DNA of 37,178 nucleotides from Bermanella sp034110565. GTDB taxonomy: Bacteria; Pseudomonadota; Gammaproteobacteria; Pseudomonadales; Oceanobacteraceae. Under the pieces are notes generated by a model. The model searched no databases and was not told where the DNA came from. It saw only the letters and a list, made by a program, of their open reading frames with translations. Both the position numbers and the translations under genes were made by a program. This document shows, piece after piece, positions 1 to 8,950 of the stretch; the first letter of the stretch is position 1; every line of letters begins with the position of its first letter. The stretch spans positions 1 through 37,178 of the forward strand of contig JAWUYY010000084.1 of NCBI GenBank assembly GCA_034110565.1, written 5' to 3'.

Positions 1-728
1 TCTAATGTACGAGCCGCGGTAATTTTAGGATCTAATTGACGTAAGCTACCCGCCGCTGCGTTACGCGGATTGACAAATAATTTTTCATCGCGCGCCAGTG
101 CTTTTTCATTAAAGTCATTAAAGCCTTTCTTCGGCATATAGACTTCACCACGCACTTCTAATACAGCCGGATAATCATCTCCCAAGAGTTTTAACGGAAT
201 ACTGGGGATCGTGCGGATATTTTGCGTAATATTTTCACCTACCGACCCATCACCACGAGTGGCTGCGCGCACTAGTAATCCATCTTCATAAAGTAGACTC
301 ACAGCGATCCCGTCTAACTTTGGCTCACAAGCATAAAATATTGAGCCTGTTTGCTTGAGGCGATCACTCACGCGTCGATTAAAATCCAGCATATCTTGTG
401 CATCAAATGCATTATCCAAACTGAGCATGGGCACTTCATGGGTCACTTGCTCGAAGTGCGATAGAGGTGCTGCACCGACACGTTGTGTTGGCGAGTCAGG
501 TGTTAAAAACTGAGGGCTCTTTTCTTCAATATCTTTTAAGCGATGGAATAAGCGATCATATTCCACATCAGGCAATTGCGGAGCATCCAACACATAATAT
601 TGATAGTTAGCTTGATTAAGCTGCTGATGTAACTTTTGAACTTCTGTGCTTAAAGCGGCATCATCAGCATGGCTAGAGGGTGACGAGTCATTCTCTGGCT
701 CATCAAATAAAAAAGGTTGATCAGACAT
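1..728 (-). CDS. ligA: NAD-dependent DNA ligase LigA (N-terminal part, cut by window edge)
   Basis: LigA seals nicks in duplex DNA during replication and repair, using NAD+ to adenylate an active-site lysine. The ATG is at 726-728 and the reading frame runs out of the window at position 1, so only about 242 residues (the adenylation domain) are present. The catalytic KxDG motif is visible as CEPKLDGIA (lysine near residue 138), followed by the family signature NPRNAAAGSLRQLDP near the truncated end. Compared with E. coli LigA, which as I recall begins almost directly with the first helix, there is an acidic, serine-rich N-terminal extension of about 25-30 residues. It is the last gene of the smc-zipA-ligA run and starts 18 nt after the zipA stop, so co-transcription is likely. 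The identification is secure. Confidence 0.96.
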   Translation of the reverse strand, partial: MSDQPFLFDEPENDSSPSSHADDAALSTEVQKLHQQLNQANYQYYVLDAPQLPDVEYDRLFHRLKDIEEKSPQFLTPDSPTQRVGAAPLSHFEQVTHEVPMLSLDNAFDAQDMLDFNRRVSDRLKQTGSIFYACEPKLDGIAVSLLYEDGLLVRAATRGDGSVGENITQNIRTIPSIPLKLLGDDYPAVLEVRGEVYMPKKGFNDFNEKALARDEKLFVNPRNAAAGSLRQLDPKITAARTL

Positions 729-746
729 AGTTGTATTCTCGCTAAA

Positions 747-2147
747 CTACTTTTTATGCGATAAATGTTTGCGGGAAAACTCACGAACCCGATTACGATA
801 ATGCTCTAACGTCTGGGGCGTCAAATCACTTTGGGTATCATCATGCAAGGTGGCATTAAAATTACGTGCAAACACCAATGCCACTTCGGCCATCGCATCA
901 AATGCTTCCATTGGTTTATCAGGGCCCGGTAGACTCATAAATAAACTAATTCCAGGCGTAATTAAGTCATCAATCGTTTTTAAATTAAATGTACCGGGCT
1001 CAATAGCATTAACCACACTAAATTGAATCTTACCTTGTGCATCCGCCTTTTCGAAACGATGGAATATCCCCATCTCACCATGACGCATATCACATACATT
1101 AAATACGTGATGTAAATCTCTACCCGCTAAACCCTTGCCATCTTGCTTTAAAATATTAATAACGAAAATTTCTTGAGCCGCTTCGCGCTCAGATAATTTT
1201 TCACCGACGGGCAGTGCCTGAACGTCATCAATGTATTCCATTAACAAATCAGATTTTACACGCGCGAGCACAGGCTCTTCTTTCACGGCAAAGATAGGTT
1301 CGTCCTGTAACGTTTGCTGAATAAATTCTGGTAACACAAGCTCGTGCTGTTTAGGAGGGTTGGGATCCACTTTTTGACCAAGCTCAACCGGCTCCATTAA
1401 AACAGGTACGGGCTCTTTATCGTCAAGGGTGATTTCTTCCTCTACTTTTACAACTGGCTTTGGTGATTGTGCTTTGGCTTCTTCTTGGGCTTTTACCAAT
1501 TGTGCCGCTAATGCTTCTTTACTCACGCGTTGCGAAACATTTTTTTCAGTTGTGTTTTTAACTGAAGCTTTTTGCTTTGCCAATACAGTTGACGCCCTTT
1601 TATCTTGGGCGGATACACTGGCCTTTGACGTCAATTGAGTTTGAGTGCGCTTAGCTACGACTTGGTCGCCTTCACCCTGTGACAACTCATCTCGACGGGC
1701 ACCGAAGTGCTCAAAGCCATCATCCGTTTCACTAATAATTGGAATATCTTTAATTGCTGGTGTTTTTTCTACTTCAAGTACATCAAACAAAGGATCAGTG
1801 GTTTGATTATCGCTTTCTAGGGCTTTTATTTCAGAGGTTTGCTCTTGATGATCATTCATCGACTCCGACTGTGCAGGCACATCTGTTTCGGTGACCGCAT
1901 CAAATAATATTGATTGATCTATTTTTTGTGCAAGACCTTCTTTCAAAAAGTCATCTTTAATTTCTAAATCGTCAAAGACAGGCAGGTTTTGCTCACCCGA
2001 CAATGAATCCAGAGAATCGTAACCTTCTAGTGTTTGGTTTAGTTGATTTGCACGCGCTGCGCGCACTTTCTTCACGCCATCCCAAACGATGAAACCGATG
2101 ACGACAACACCAATCACTAGGATAAAACTGTGTAGACTAATATCCAT
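747..2147 (-). CDS. zipA: Cell division protein ZipA
   Basis: ZipA is an inner-membrane protein that tethers FtsZ filaments to the membrane at the division septum. Residues about 5-22 form one N-terminal membrane span (ILVIGVVVIGFIVWDG) followed by a basic stretch. A long low-complexity linker rich in Glu, Lys, Gln and Pro runs from about 40 to 310. The C-terminal globular FtsZ-binding domain covers about 320-455, with readable family segments such as FVINILKQDG, GIFHRFEK and PGTFNLKTIDDL. At 466 aa it is longer than the E. coli protein (about 330 aa); the excess is in the linker, which is the variable part of the family. It lies 32 nt downstream of smc and 18 nt upstream of ligA, all on the minus strand. 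The identification rests on domain layout plus gene order. Confidence 0.95.
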   Translation of the reverse strand: MDISLHSFILVIGVVVIGFIVWDGVKKVRAARANQLNQTLEGYDSLDSLSGEQNLPVFDDLEIKDDFLKEGLAQKIDQSILFDAVTETDVPAQSESMNDHQEQTSEIKALESDNQTTDPLFDVLEVEKTPAIKDIPIISETDDGFEHFGARRDELSQGEGDQVVAKRTQTQLTSKASVSAQDKRASTVLAKQKASVKNTTEKNVSQRVSKEALAAQLVKAQEEAKAQSPKPVVKVEEEITLDDKEPVPVLMEPVELGQKVDPNPPKQHELVLPEFIQQTLQDEPIFAVKEEPVLARVKSDLLMEYIDDVQALPVGEKLSEREAAQEIFVINILKQDGKGLAGRDLHHVFNVCDMRHGEMGIFHRFEKADAQGKIQFSVVNAIEPGTFNLKTIDDLITPGISLFMSLPGPDKPMEAFDAMAEVALVFARNFNATLHDDTQSDLTPQTLEHYRNRVREFSRKHLSHKK

Positions 2148-2179
2148 GTGTAAATTCTATTCACTATATGTTTATGGTT

Positions 2180-5100
2180 TTAGTGTTCGGTTAACTCAAC
2201 CGCCTCTTCCATGTTCACCGAAACGATTCGTGAAACGCCCGGTTCATGCATGGTTACACCCATCAACTGTTTTGCCATTTCCATGGCAATCTTATTATGG
2301 GATATATAAATAAATTGTACTTGTTCGCTCATGGCTTCAACTAAGCGCGCATAGCGAGCCACGTTCGCATCATCCAGTGGTGCATCAACCTCATCGAGCA
2401 TACAAAATGGCGCTGGCTTTAAACGGAAGATTGAGAATACCAATGCAATCGCTGTCAGCGCTTTTTCACCACCCGATAGTAAATGGATGGTGCTGTTTTT
2501 CTTACCAGGTGGGCGCGCCATTATCGCGACACCAGTATCTAATAAGTCATCGCCGGTCAGTTCAAGGTATGCGTGACCGCCACCAAATACTTTCGGAAAC
2601 AATTCTTTAAGACCGCCGTTTACTTTATCGAACGTTTCTTTAAAGCGTGTACGGGTTTCTTTGTCTATCTTGCGGATCGCATTTTCTAGTGTTTCTAATG
2701 CTTTCACTAAATCGGCATTTTGTTTATCTAGATATTCTTTACGCTCAGATTGCGTTTTATATTCTTCAATAGCCGCCAGGTTAATAGCACCTAAACGAGT
2801 AATACGTTGCTGTATTTGCTCAAGCTGTAACTGACACGCTTCCATACTGGCATCGTCTGCAAGTTGTTCCAGTACTTCATTTAATTCGACTTCGTACTCA
2901 GCTAATTGTTCTTCAATACCTCCACGGCGTGTGTGTATGGTTTGGTATTGCATGCGGCTTTGTTCTAACTGTCCACGTACAACTTGCGCTTTTTGTTCTA
3001 GTTGTTGGCGGTTTTGCTCAACTTCACGAATTTCGTTTTCAATGAGTTCTTTTTTACTGCGCGATGCTTTCATGAGTTCTTCAACGTCTAAACGTTGTTG
3101 CATCATTTCTTCGTATTGCGCTTTTAATTCTTCTACTGGACTGTCGCCTTGATCCTGTTGTTCTATTAGTTGCTGTTCGCGTTCTAATAGTTTTTGTTTA
3201 TCTTGCTCATGACGGCTTATAGCATCCATTAAAGTTTGGCGCTGATGCTGTAAGGTTTGTACTTTTAGTTGTTGTTGGTGCGCGTGATCTTTTTGCTGGC
3301 GAGCTTGCTGGCGAATTTGATCAAGGTGCTCACGACATCCATCACGTTTCTCTAATAACTGCTCACGCTCTTGCGTGTAATGTTCCATATCTTGCAAAGC
3401 GGTTTGCCACTGCAAGCGAGACTCTTCTAAGGATTCTTGCTCTAATTCTTTGGCTTCTTTTTGCTCTGATATTTCACCCAATAACTGGTTACGACGACCC
3501 ACTTGTTGCTCTAAACGTACTTTTTCAGCATGTATCGTCGATTTATGATCACTCAGTTGCTGCGCCGCATGATTGACTTCACGCTGTGCGTTATCTCGTT
3601 GTTGCTCTAAGGTATTAATTCGCAAGGAGGTTGATTCTAAATCAGCGTCTAGCTCTTCAACTAATGCGTCTAAATCGTCTTCTTTAATGGCGAGTTCTAG
3701 CAGCTCTTGTTTACGAGCAAGCACGCCAGATTGATCATCACCAGAACGTTTAACTCGAATCCAGTTTGCCCCAAGCCAAATACCGTCTGGGGTTATAATA
3801 CTTTGATTGCCTTGTAGCTGTTTACGCTGCGCTAACGCAGATGCTAAATCATCTGCGCATAAAATATCATTCAACCAAGGAGCACTTACACCGCTCACTT
3901 TATTAGCAAGGCTGCCCGACTTAGGCTGACCAGACTCTTGGTTATCTACCAATGTCATCTGACCTTGATTAAGTTGAAGCAGACGTTCGGCGTATTCATC
4001 AATTGACGGTACAACTACCGCTTGCAATTGCTCAGCCAGTACTGTCTCAACTGCTTGTTCCCAACCATTTTCAACTTGCAGCTCATCGGCAAGGCGTTTG
4101 TTGTTATGCAATTGCTGACTTTGCAACCAACGACCAGATTCTCCATCAGTGCCCAGTGCAGCTTGTTGCAGAGCTTCTAATGATGCTTTGCGCCCCATAA
4201 CCGATTGCAACTGGCTGCGAGATTCATTCAGTTTTTGTGAAAGCTGTTGCTGCTGCTCACGAGCATCTTCAACTTGTTGTTGGTATTGAGTGGAATCTTG
4301 TTGTTGCTGTTCGAACTGAGATTCTTTTTCGCTTAACTGTTCATCGAGCATGGCTAGCTGCTCTTCGGCTTCATCACCAATTTGAAGCGATTCAAGCTCA
4401 CGCAAGAGGCGTTCAATGCGCTGCTGAATTCGAGTAATATTTTGCTCAAAGTTTTGAATTTGAGTTTTACTCACCTCTGCCAAACGCTGAGGCTCGGCGC
4501 TTTTTTCGTTGAAGCTGTCCCACGAGTTTTGCCAATTCTGCATGGCTTCTTCGGCTTGCATTAAGGCTTCTTGACTTGACTCTTCTTGTGCCGACATCAA
4601 TTCATTTTCTGGCTCAAGCTCCATCAATTGTTCATCAAGAGCCTCTAACGCGAGAGCGTCGTCGTCTTCTTGCTGAGCAACTGAGGTTTTTGATTCTGAT
4701 ATTTCTTGCAGGTCGCTATTAAGTTGCAATGAACGCTGGCTTTGAAACTGAATGCTTTGCTCTAAGCGCCCAAGGTTGCCACCTAATTCATAAAACTGAG
4801 CTTGGATTTTCTCGAAATCGTCGGTGAGATCCACCAGTAAAATGCGTTTTTCTTCTACTTGGCTTTCATCTTGTACTTGCACTGTCAGAACTTGCTCAAG
4901 AGCAAGCTCTTGTTCAGCAATGACCTGGTTTATCTGTGCAAGCTCGACGTCCATATTGCGCCAGCGCATGGCAAACAATTGGGCGCGAGTTTGACGCTCG
5001 TCTTCTTTGTAATTCTTGTACTTTTCGGCCGCTTCAGCTTGGCGCTGTAGTCGACCAATTTGACGCTCTAGCTCGTCACGAATATCGCTCAAACGCTCTA

Positions 5101-5671
5101 AGTTTTCATTGGTGCGGCGAATACGATTTTCGGTTTCACGGCGACGCTCTTTGTATTTAGAGATGCCAGCGGCTTCTTCAATATAAACCCGTAACTCTTC
5201 AGGCTTAGATTCGATCAGTTTTGAGATCATGCCTTGTTCGATAATGGCATAACTGCGCGGCCCAAGGCCGGTGCCCAAGAACAGATCCGTTACATCACGG
5301 CGGCGGCACTTTGTTCCGTTAAGATAATAAATAGACTGACCATCACGGGTCACTTTACGCTTTAAAGAGATTTCGTTGTATTGGGAGTATTCGCCCTGTA
5401 GCTTACCTTCGCTGTTATCAAACACCAACTCAACACTGGCTTGGCCCACAGGCTTACGACCTGTAGAACCATTAAAGATAACATCTGTCATGGAATCGCC
5501 ACGCAGATTCTTGGCACTGCTTTCACCCATTACCCAGCGCACAGCGTCTATGGTATTGGATTTACCACAGCCATTAGGGCCGACGATACAGGCTAGATTG
5601 GTTGGAAATGGTATCTTGGTTGGGTCAACAAAAGATTTGAACCCAGCAAGCTTAATAGACTTAAGTCGCAC
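2180..5671 (-). CDS. smc: Chromosome segregation protein SMC
   Basis: SMC is the ATPase core of the SMC-ScpAB condensin, which organises and helps segregate the nucleoid. The N-terminal head has Walker A GPNGCGKS at residues 31-38. Two long coiled-coil arms (about 170-500 and 670-1000, very rich in Gln, Glu and Leu) flank a hinge around 510-640. The C-terminal head carries the ABC signature LSGGEK (S near 1066) and Walker B with MLDEVDAPLDD. The length of 1163 aa is normal. The start is a GTG at 5669-5671; the protein begins MRLKSIKLAGFKSF, exactly as the family does, so no other start is needed. The upstream GntR gene stops 19 nt before it, suggesting one transcript. A MukB-type condensin is not present here. 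Confidence 0.97.
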   Translation of the reverse strand: MRLKSIKLAGFKSFVDPTKIPFPTNLACIVGPNGCGKSNTIDAVRWVMGESSAKNLRGDSMTDVIFNGSTGRKPVGQASVELVFDNSEGKLQGEYSQYNEISLKRKVTRDGQSIYYLNGTKCRRRDVTDLFLGTGLGPRSYAIIEQGMISKLIESKPEELRVYIEEAAGISKYKERRRETENRIRRTNENLERLSDIRDELERQIGRLQRQAEAAEKYKNYKEDERQTRAQLFAMRWRNMDVELAQINQVIAEQELALEQVLTVQVQDESQVEEKRILLVDLTDDFEKIQAQFYELGGNLGRLEQSIQFQSQRSLQLNSDLQEISESKTSVAQQEDDDALALEALDEQLMELEPENELMSAQEESSQEALMQAEEAMQNWQNSWDSFNEKSAEPQRLAEVSKTQIQNFEQNITRIQQRIERLLRELESLQIGDEAEEQLAMLDEQLSEKESQFEQQQQDSTQYQQQVEDAREQQQQLSQKLNESRSQLQSVMGRKASLEALQQAALGTDGESGRWLQSQQLHNNKRLADELQVENGWEQAVETVLAEQLQAVVVPSIDEYAERLLQLNQGQMTLVDNQESGQPKSGSLANKVSGVSAPWLNDILCADDLASALAQRKQLQGNQSIITPDGIWLGANWIRVKRSGDDQSGVLARKQELLELAIKEDDLDALVEELDADLESTSLRINTLEQQRDNAQREVNHAAQQLSDHKSTIHAEKVRLEQQVGRRNQLLGEISEQKEAKELEQESLEESRLQWQTALQDMEHYTQEREQLLEKRDGCREHLDQIRQQARQQKDHAHQQQLKVQTLQHQRQTLMDAISRHEQDKQKLLEREQQLIEQQDQGDSPVEELKAQYEEMMQQRLDVEELMKASRSKKELIENEIREVEQNRQQLEQKAQVVRGQLEQSRMQYQTIHTRRGGIEEQLAEYEVELNEVLEQLADDASMEACQLQLEQIQQRITRLGAINLAAIEEYKTQSERKEYLDKQNADLVKALETLENAIRKIDKETRTRFKETFDKVNGGLKELFPKVFGGGHAYLELTGDDLLDTGVAIMARPPGKKNSTIHLLSGGEKALTAIALVFSIFRLKPAPFCMLDEVDAPLDDANVARYARLVEAMSEQVQFIYISHNKIAMEMAKQLMGVTMHEPGVSRIVSVNMEEAVELTEH

Positions 5672-5690
5672 ACTGCGCCCCTTTTTATTA

Positions 5691-6353
5691 TTAGTGCTCT
5701 AGGGCATCCATCATGATGCTTAGCAAATGATCGCCGTAATCTTTTAGGGCTTGCTCTACTTTAGGCACATCACGTTTAACTACGCCTTCAAGCAACTTTG
5801 CAAAGAAGGTCATGCTGTAACTTAACGCATTATTATCGACGGTTAAAGCCATATGATAAGCGCGGTGAATGGCAGGCTGTAAATCTTCCAGAATGCCTTC
5901 TAAATATGGGTTTTCAGCCAATGGGTAGGCCATGCGCATCAAATCAAAGCCAGCCTTTACCACACGTTCCGGAGCTTCCGGGTCGGTGCTGTTGGCGATA
6001 CCGCGCATTTTTTGTAATTGTTCAATCAGGGGGTCTAATTGACCAGGCTTCCACGTATTAGCGACTTTAGAAGCAAGAACGATCAATAGAATAATATAGG
6101 TTTCGTACAACGCCTGGACATTGGAGCGATTCATCTCGGCAACCATAGCACCACGGCGAGGCATGATATCGATCAAATGACGGCTTTCGAGAATAAGCAA
6201 GGCTTCACGCACTGAGCCACGACTGACTTCTAAATCATTGGCGACTTTGAGCTCTTGAATACGCTCTTTTGATTTTAATTTACCTGTGATGATTTGATCA
6301 CCAATATGCTGGGCAATTTGTTCAGATAAACTTTCCGGTGCTTTAAAGCTCAT
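5691..6353 (-). CDS. GntR-family transcriptional regulator with FCD domain
   Basis: A DNA-binding regulator of the FadR subgroup of GntR proteins. Residues about 8-75 form the winged helix-turn-helix, with the typical stretch ELKVANDLEVSRGSVREAL. The C-terminal part is an all-helical FCD-type ligand domain. I chose the ATG at 6351-6353 (220 aa, MSFKAPESLSEQ); the frame is also open from a TTG at 6374, but that would add only seven residues without a better ribosome site. The ligand cannot be read from the sequence. A GntR gene directly upstream of smc is, as I recall, also found in Pseudomonas, so this is a conserved neighbour and not a recent insertion. Whether it controls smc-zipA-ligA, itself or the divergent DUF2804 gene is open. 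Confidence 0.88.
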   Translation of the reverse strand: MSFKAPESLSEQIAQHIGDQIITGKLKSKERIQELKVANDLEVSRGSVREALLILESRHLIDIMPRRGAMVAEMNRSNVQALYETYIILLIVLASKVANTWKPGQLDPLIEQLQKMRGIANSTDPEAPERVVKAGFDLMRMAYPLAENPYLEGILEDLQPAIHRAYHMALTVDNNALSYSMTFFAKLLEGVVKRDVPKVEQALKDYGDHLLSIMMDALEH

Positions 6354-6658
6354 GTGGCCCAAAATCCTGTACAAAATACAAACAGTGTTAACCTGACCCG
6401 CAGGATCAAAGGGCTAAGTGTACCACATCATACGTAATTGACTACGGCTTAACGGTGCTGTTTGTGACTGTGTTCCAGCTTAACCTACACTAATAAAAAC
6501 GTTCTATATTCGCTCAAAAAACAAACACAGCGAGGCGCCTAATACAGTCAGCTTAATGTATGAGCATTGTCGCTATTTGCTCCTTAAGCTGACCTTTAAC
6601 ACCCTAGTGCCCTGTTTGATACTTGATACACTGAGCGCATCTAGTAAAAGGTAATGTC
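6354..6658. other. 305-nt divergent intergenic region with a nested inverted repeat
   Basis: The space between the GntR gene (minus) and the DUF2804 gene (plus) must carry both promoters. The only clear structure is a two-tier inverted repeat at 6547-6593, listed separately. An 8-bp palindrome AGGCGCCT lies at 6533-6540. No open frame here looks like a gene. Confidence 0.5.
6547..6593. repeat. Two-tier inverted repeat (cruciform or hairpin)
   Basis: The arm GTCAGCTTAA (6547-6556) is perfectly complementary to TTAAGCTGAC (6584-6593). Inside it GAGCA (6562-6566) pairs with TGCTC (6578-6582), leaving an 11-nt loop. No T-run follows on either strand, so a simple terminator is unlikely. It sits about 65 nt upstream of the DUF2804 start codon. 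Confidence 0.5.
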
Positions 6659-7657
6659 ATGGACACGCTTATTAATTCTGAAGGACAAGTGCAATTTGGT
6701 GTTTTACCCAAAAGCCCTGTTCACATTAACTATTTAGACTTTGATTTACGCAATAATATGGACAAAGCCATTACTGGCTTTAGAAAAAAAATGCGTTTCA
6801 ATCAATTTCAATTTATTGGTTTAAGCGGGGATGACTTTATCTTGGGTGTCGCTATCGTGAACCTTAAATGGGTGAGCAACTGCTTTTTATATATTTATCT
6901 GCCATCTACGCAAACCTTTAAAGAGTACTCATGGTTAAAGCCGTTTGCGATGCAGACGCAAACCGATACACAGCCCAATAATGGGCACTGGTCATTTAAA
7001 AGTGGCCACAATTATATTGAAATCAGCAGCCAGCCTCATCAACGCCATGTAAAAATTCAATGCGGTAACGAACTTCATTTAGATGTGGTAATCGATGAAA
7101 CACAATCCCCATTAGATGTGTGCTGTCGTGCTGGCTATAACGGCTGGGTGTATACACAAAAAAACACCGCACTCCCCTTTACCGGCAACATTCAGTGGCA
7201 AGGTCAGGATGTTAATACTCGAGATTTATTAGCAAGTGTGGATTGGTCTTGCGGCTATATGCGTCGCGAAACATTCTGGCATTGGGCCAGTTTAAGTCAT
7301 AAAACCCAAAGCGGTGATGTAATTGGTTTCAATTTAGCCGCAGGGGTTAATGAAACCAGCTATACCGAAAATGCTCTTTGGATAAACGGCTCCATGATAA
7401 AACTGGATCGTGCTGAGTTTGTATTTGACCGAAAAAACCGCATGACCCCTTGGCAAGTAAACACCAGCGACAAACACATTCAGTTAACTTTCACCCCAGC
7501 TGGTGAACGCAAAGAGAAGGTTAACGCAGGCTTTATCGCCTCCAACTTTACTCAGGTATTTGGCCACTTTGACGGTACTGTCAAAACCGTTGATGGACGG
7601 ATCATTGAAATTAAGAATGCTAATGGCTTCTGTGAGGATCACTTCGCCAAATGGTAA
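6659..7657 (+). CDS. DUF2804 domain-containing protein
   Basis: A 332-residue protein matching the DUF2804 family over its whole length; the function of this family is not established to my knowledge. Diagnostic segments are VDWSCGYMRRETFWHWASLS, the glycine/asparagine-rich GFNLAAGVNETSYTENALW, and the C-terminal run FTQVFGHFDG ... GFCEDHFAKW. There is no signal peptide or membrane span, so it should be cytoplasmic. The predicted fold is rich in beta strands. The start ATG has an AAAGG about 8 nt upstream. It is transcribed away from the GntR gene, making that regulator a candidate controller. No T-run terminator follows, only a hairpin at 7699-7735. Confidence 0.85.
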   Translation: MDTLINSEGQVQFGVLPKSPVHINYLDFDLRNNMDKAITGFRKKMRFNQFQFIGLSGDDFILGVAIVNLKWVSNCFLYIYLPSTQTFKEYSWLKPFAMQTQTDTQPNNGHWSFKSGHNYIEISSQPHQRHVKIQCGNELHLDVVIDETQSPLDVCCRAGYNGWVYTQKNTALPFTGNIQWQGQDVNTRDLLASVDWSCGYMRRETFWHWASLSHKTQSGDVIGFNLAAGVNETSYTENALWINGSMIKLDRAEFVFDRKNRMTPWQVNTSDKHIQLTFTPAGERKEKVNAGFIASNFTQVFGHFDGTVKTVDGRIIEIKNANGFCEDHFAKW

Positions 7658-7698
7658 ACCTGCACTAAAACCCATTCACGAGCGTAACATCATATAAA

Positions 7699-7735
7699 GC
7701 CAGCGATAGATAACACAACGCCTGTTATTGCTGGC
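7699..7735 (+). repeat. Hairpin downstream of the DUF2804 gene
   Basis: GCCAGC (7699-7704) pairs with GCTGGC (7730-7735), and inside it ATAACA (7710-7715) pairs with TGTTAT (7723-7728). There is no following T-run. It may be a weak or factor-assisted transcription end for the gene that stops at 7657, or an mRNA 3' stabiliser. Confidence 0.4.
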
Positions 7736-7797
7736 GCCATTTGCCTCAGCCTTCTTACCGTCATAAACCTGTATCATGATTACCTTAATACAAAGGC

Positions 7798-7831
7798 TTC
7801 TCACGCCCTAAATATTAGAATATACTAATAT
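7798..7831 (+). promoter_or_regulatory. Candidate promoter and palindromic operator of the RND efflux operon
   Basis: TTCTCA (7798-7803), 17 nt, then TATACT (7821-7826) fits a sigma-70 promoter. The -10 box lies inside a 20-bp inverted repeat: ATATTAG (7812-7818), six bases, CTAATAT (7825-7831). A dimeric repressor of the TetR or MarR kind bound there would block RNA polymerase. No regulator of that kind is adjacent, so the protein would be encoded elsewhere. The promoter call is by eye. Confidence 0.45.
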
Positions 7832-7908
7832 ACATATCTAATTTAAACATACTGCTATCGGCTCTTTAAGCCTCTTCTACACTTAAAGGGATAACAAAGG
7901 ATTAAGAC

Positions 7909-8949
7909 ATGAAACATGCTCTATCAATTATTAGCGGCCTACTGTTAGCCGCATTGGTGGCTCCAAGTCTTTGGGCGAATGAACCGAGTACTCTAGCCGT
8001 TAGCGTAAAAAGCTACCCAAACTGGTTTGCATTGGACGCACAAATTGAAGCGGTCAACCAAGCCACCACCAGCGCGCAAACCAGTGGACGCGTGCAATCC
8101 ATTGAAGTGGATGTAAATGACTATGTAAAAGAAGGTGACTTGATTATCCAACTGCGCAATAACCAGCAAAAGTCGGCGGTAGATCAAGCACAAGCTGGCT
8201 TAAACCAAGCACAAGCGATGAACACAGACGCACAATCAAAACTTGAGCGTGCCACTCCTTTATTTAAACAAGGCTCCATTTCTAAGGGTGAATACGATTC
8301 AATAAAAGCCAATGCCACTTCTGCTGCAGCCCAAGTGAAAGCGGCTCGTGCGCTGTTATCGCAATCTAAAGAACAACTTTCCTATACCCAAATTCGTGCA
8401 CCTTACGCTGGTATAGTGAGATCACGTTTGGTTGAGGTGGGTGAAAGTGTCAGTCCCGGCACCCCATTAATGACAGGCTTATCCTTAAGTGAACTGCGCG
8501 CCGTGGCGCACTTACCACAGCGTTTTATTAATAAAATTAATCAAGAGAGCCATCTCAAAGTAATCTATAAAGATAAAGATTTAGATGTTAACAACATCAC
8601 TATCTTTCCATTTGCCGATTCAAGCAGTCACAGTTTTAAAATACGCGCAGATATCAATGCAAAAGGCGCAGGATTATTTCCGGGCATGTGGGTTAAATTA
8701 ATGCTGCCTATTGGTGATACTCAGACGTTACGAATTCCTGAGACCGCCATCGTTCGTCAAGGGCAAGTGAGTTATGTTTATGTAAAAAAAGGCGATGCTT
8801 TTGCATTACGCCAAATACGCATAGGTGGACAAACTCATGTCAATAATGAGAACCAAAGAAGCGTGTACATTGACGTGCTCGCAGGCTTAAAAGAAGCTGA
8901 TGTCATTGCATTAGACCCACAAACCATTATGGCGGCTCAGGAGATTTAA
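7909..8949 (+). CDS. RND efflux periplasmic adaptor (membrane fusion protein)
   Basis: The adaptor subunit that links an inner-membrane RND pump to an outer-membrane channel. A signal peptide occupies residues 1-23 (hydrophobic core then LWANEP). The split lipoyl domain is seen as SGRVQSIEVDVNDYVKEGD and, after a helical hairpin rich in Ala and Gln (about 85-150), as YTQIRAPYAGIVRSRLVEVG. A beta-barrel and membrane-proximal part follow. There is no lipobox cysteine, so it is probably a soluble or loosely attached periplasmic protein. The ATG has AAAGGA 8-9 nt upstream. The pump gene starts one base after the stop, so the two are translated from one mRNA. Substrate unknown. No TolC-like gene is in the window. 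Confidence 0.92.
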   Translation: MKHALSIISGLLLAALVAPSLWANEPSTLAVSVKSYPNWFALDAQIEAVNQATTSAQTSGRVQSIEVDVNDYVKEGDLIIQLRNNQQKSAVDQAQAGLNQAQAMNTDAQSKLERATPLFKQGSISKGEYDSIKANATSAAAQVKAARALLSQSKEQLSYTQIRAPYAGIVRSRLVEVGESVSPGTPLMTGLSLSELRAVAHLPQRFINKINQESHLKVIYKDKDLDVNNITIFPFADSSSHSFKIRADINAKGAGLFPGMWVKLMLPIGDTQTLRIPETAIVRQGQVSYVYVKKGDAFALRQIRIGGQTHVNNENQRSVYIDVLAGLKEADVIALDPQTIMAAQEI

Positions 8950-8950
8950 C

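Noticed and set aside
2931..4564. Several plus-strand open frames opposite smc, and similar ones opposite fadH and the molybdoenzyme gene
   Set aside because: They are shadows of the long real genes: biased composition, no ribosome sites and no family resemblance.
7484..7697. Short frames on both strands around the DUF2804 stop codon
   Set aside because: They lie inside or across the conserved DUF2804 C terminus and have no translation signals.
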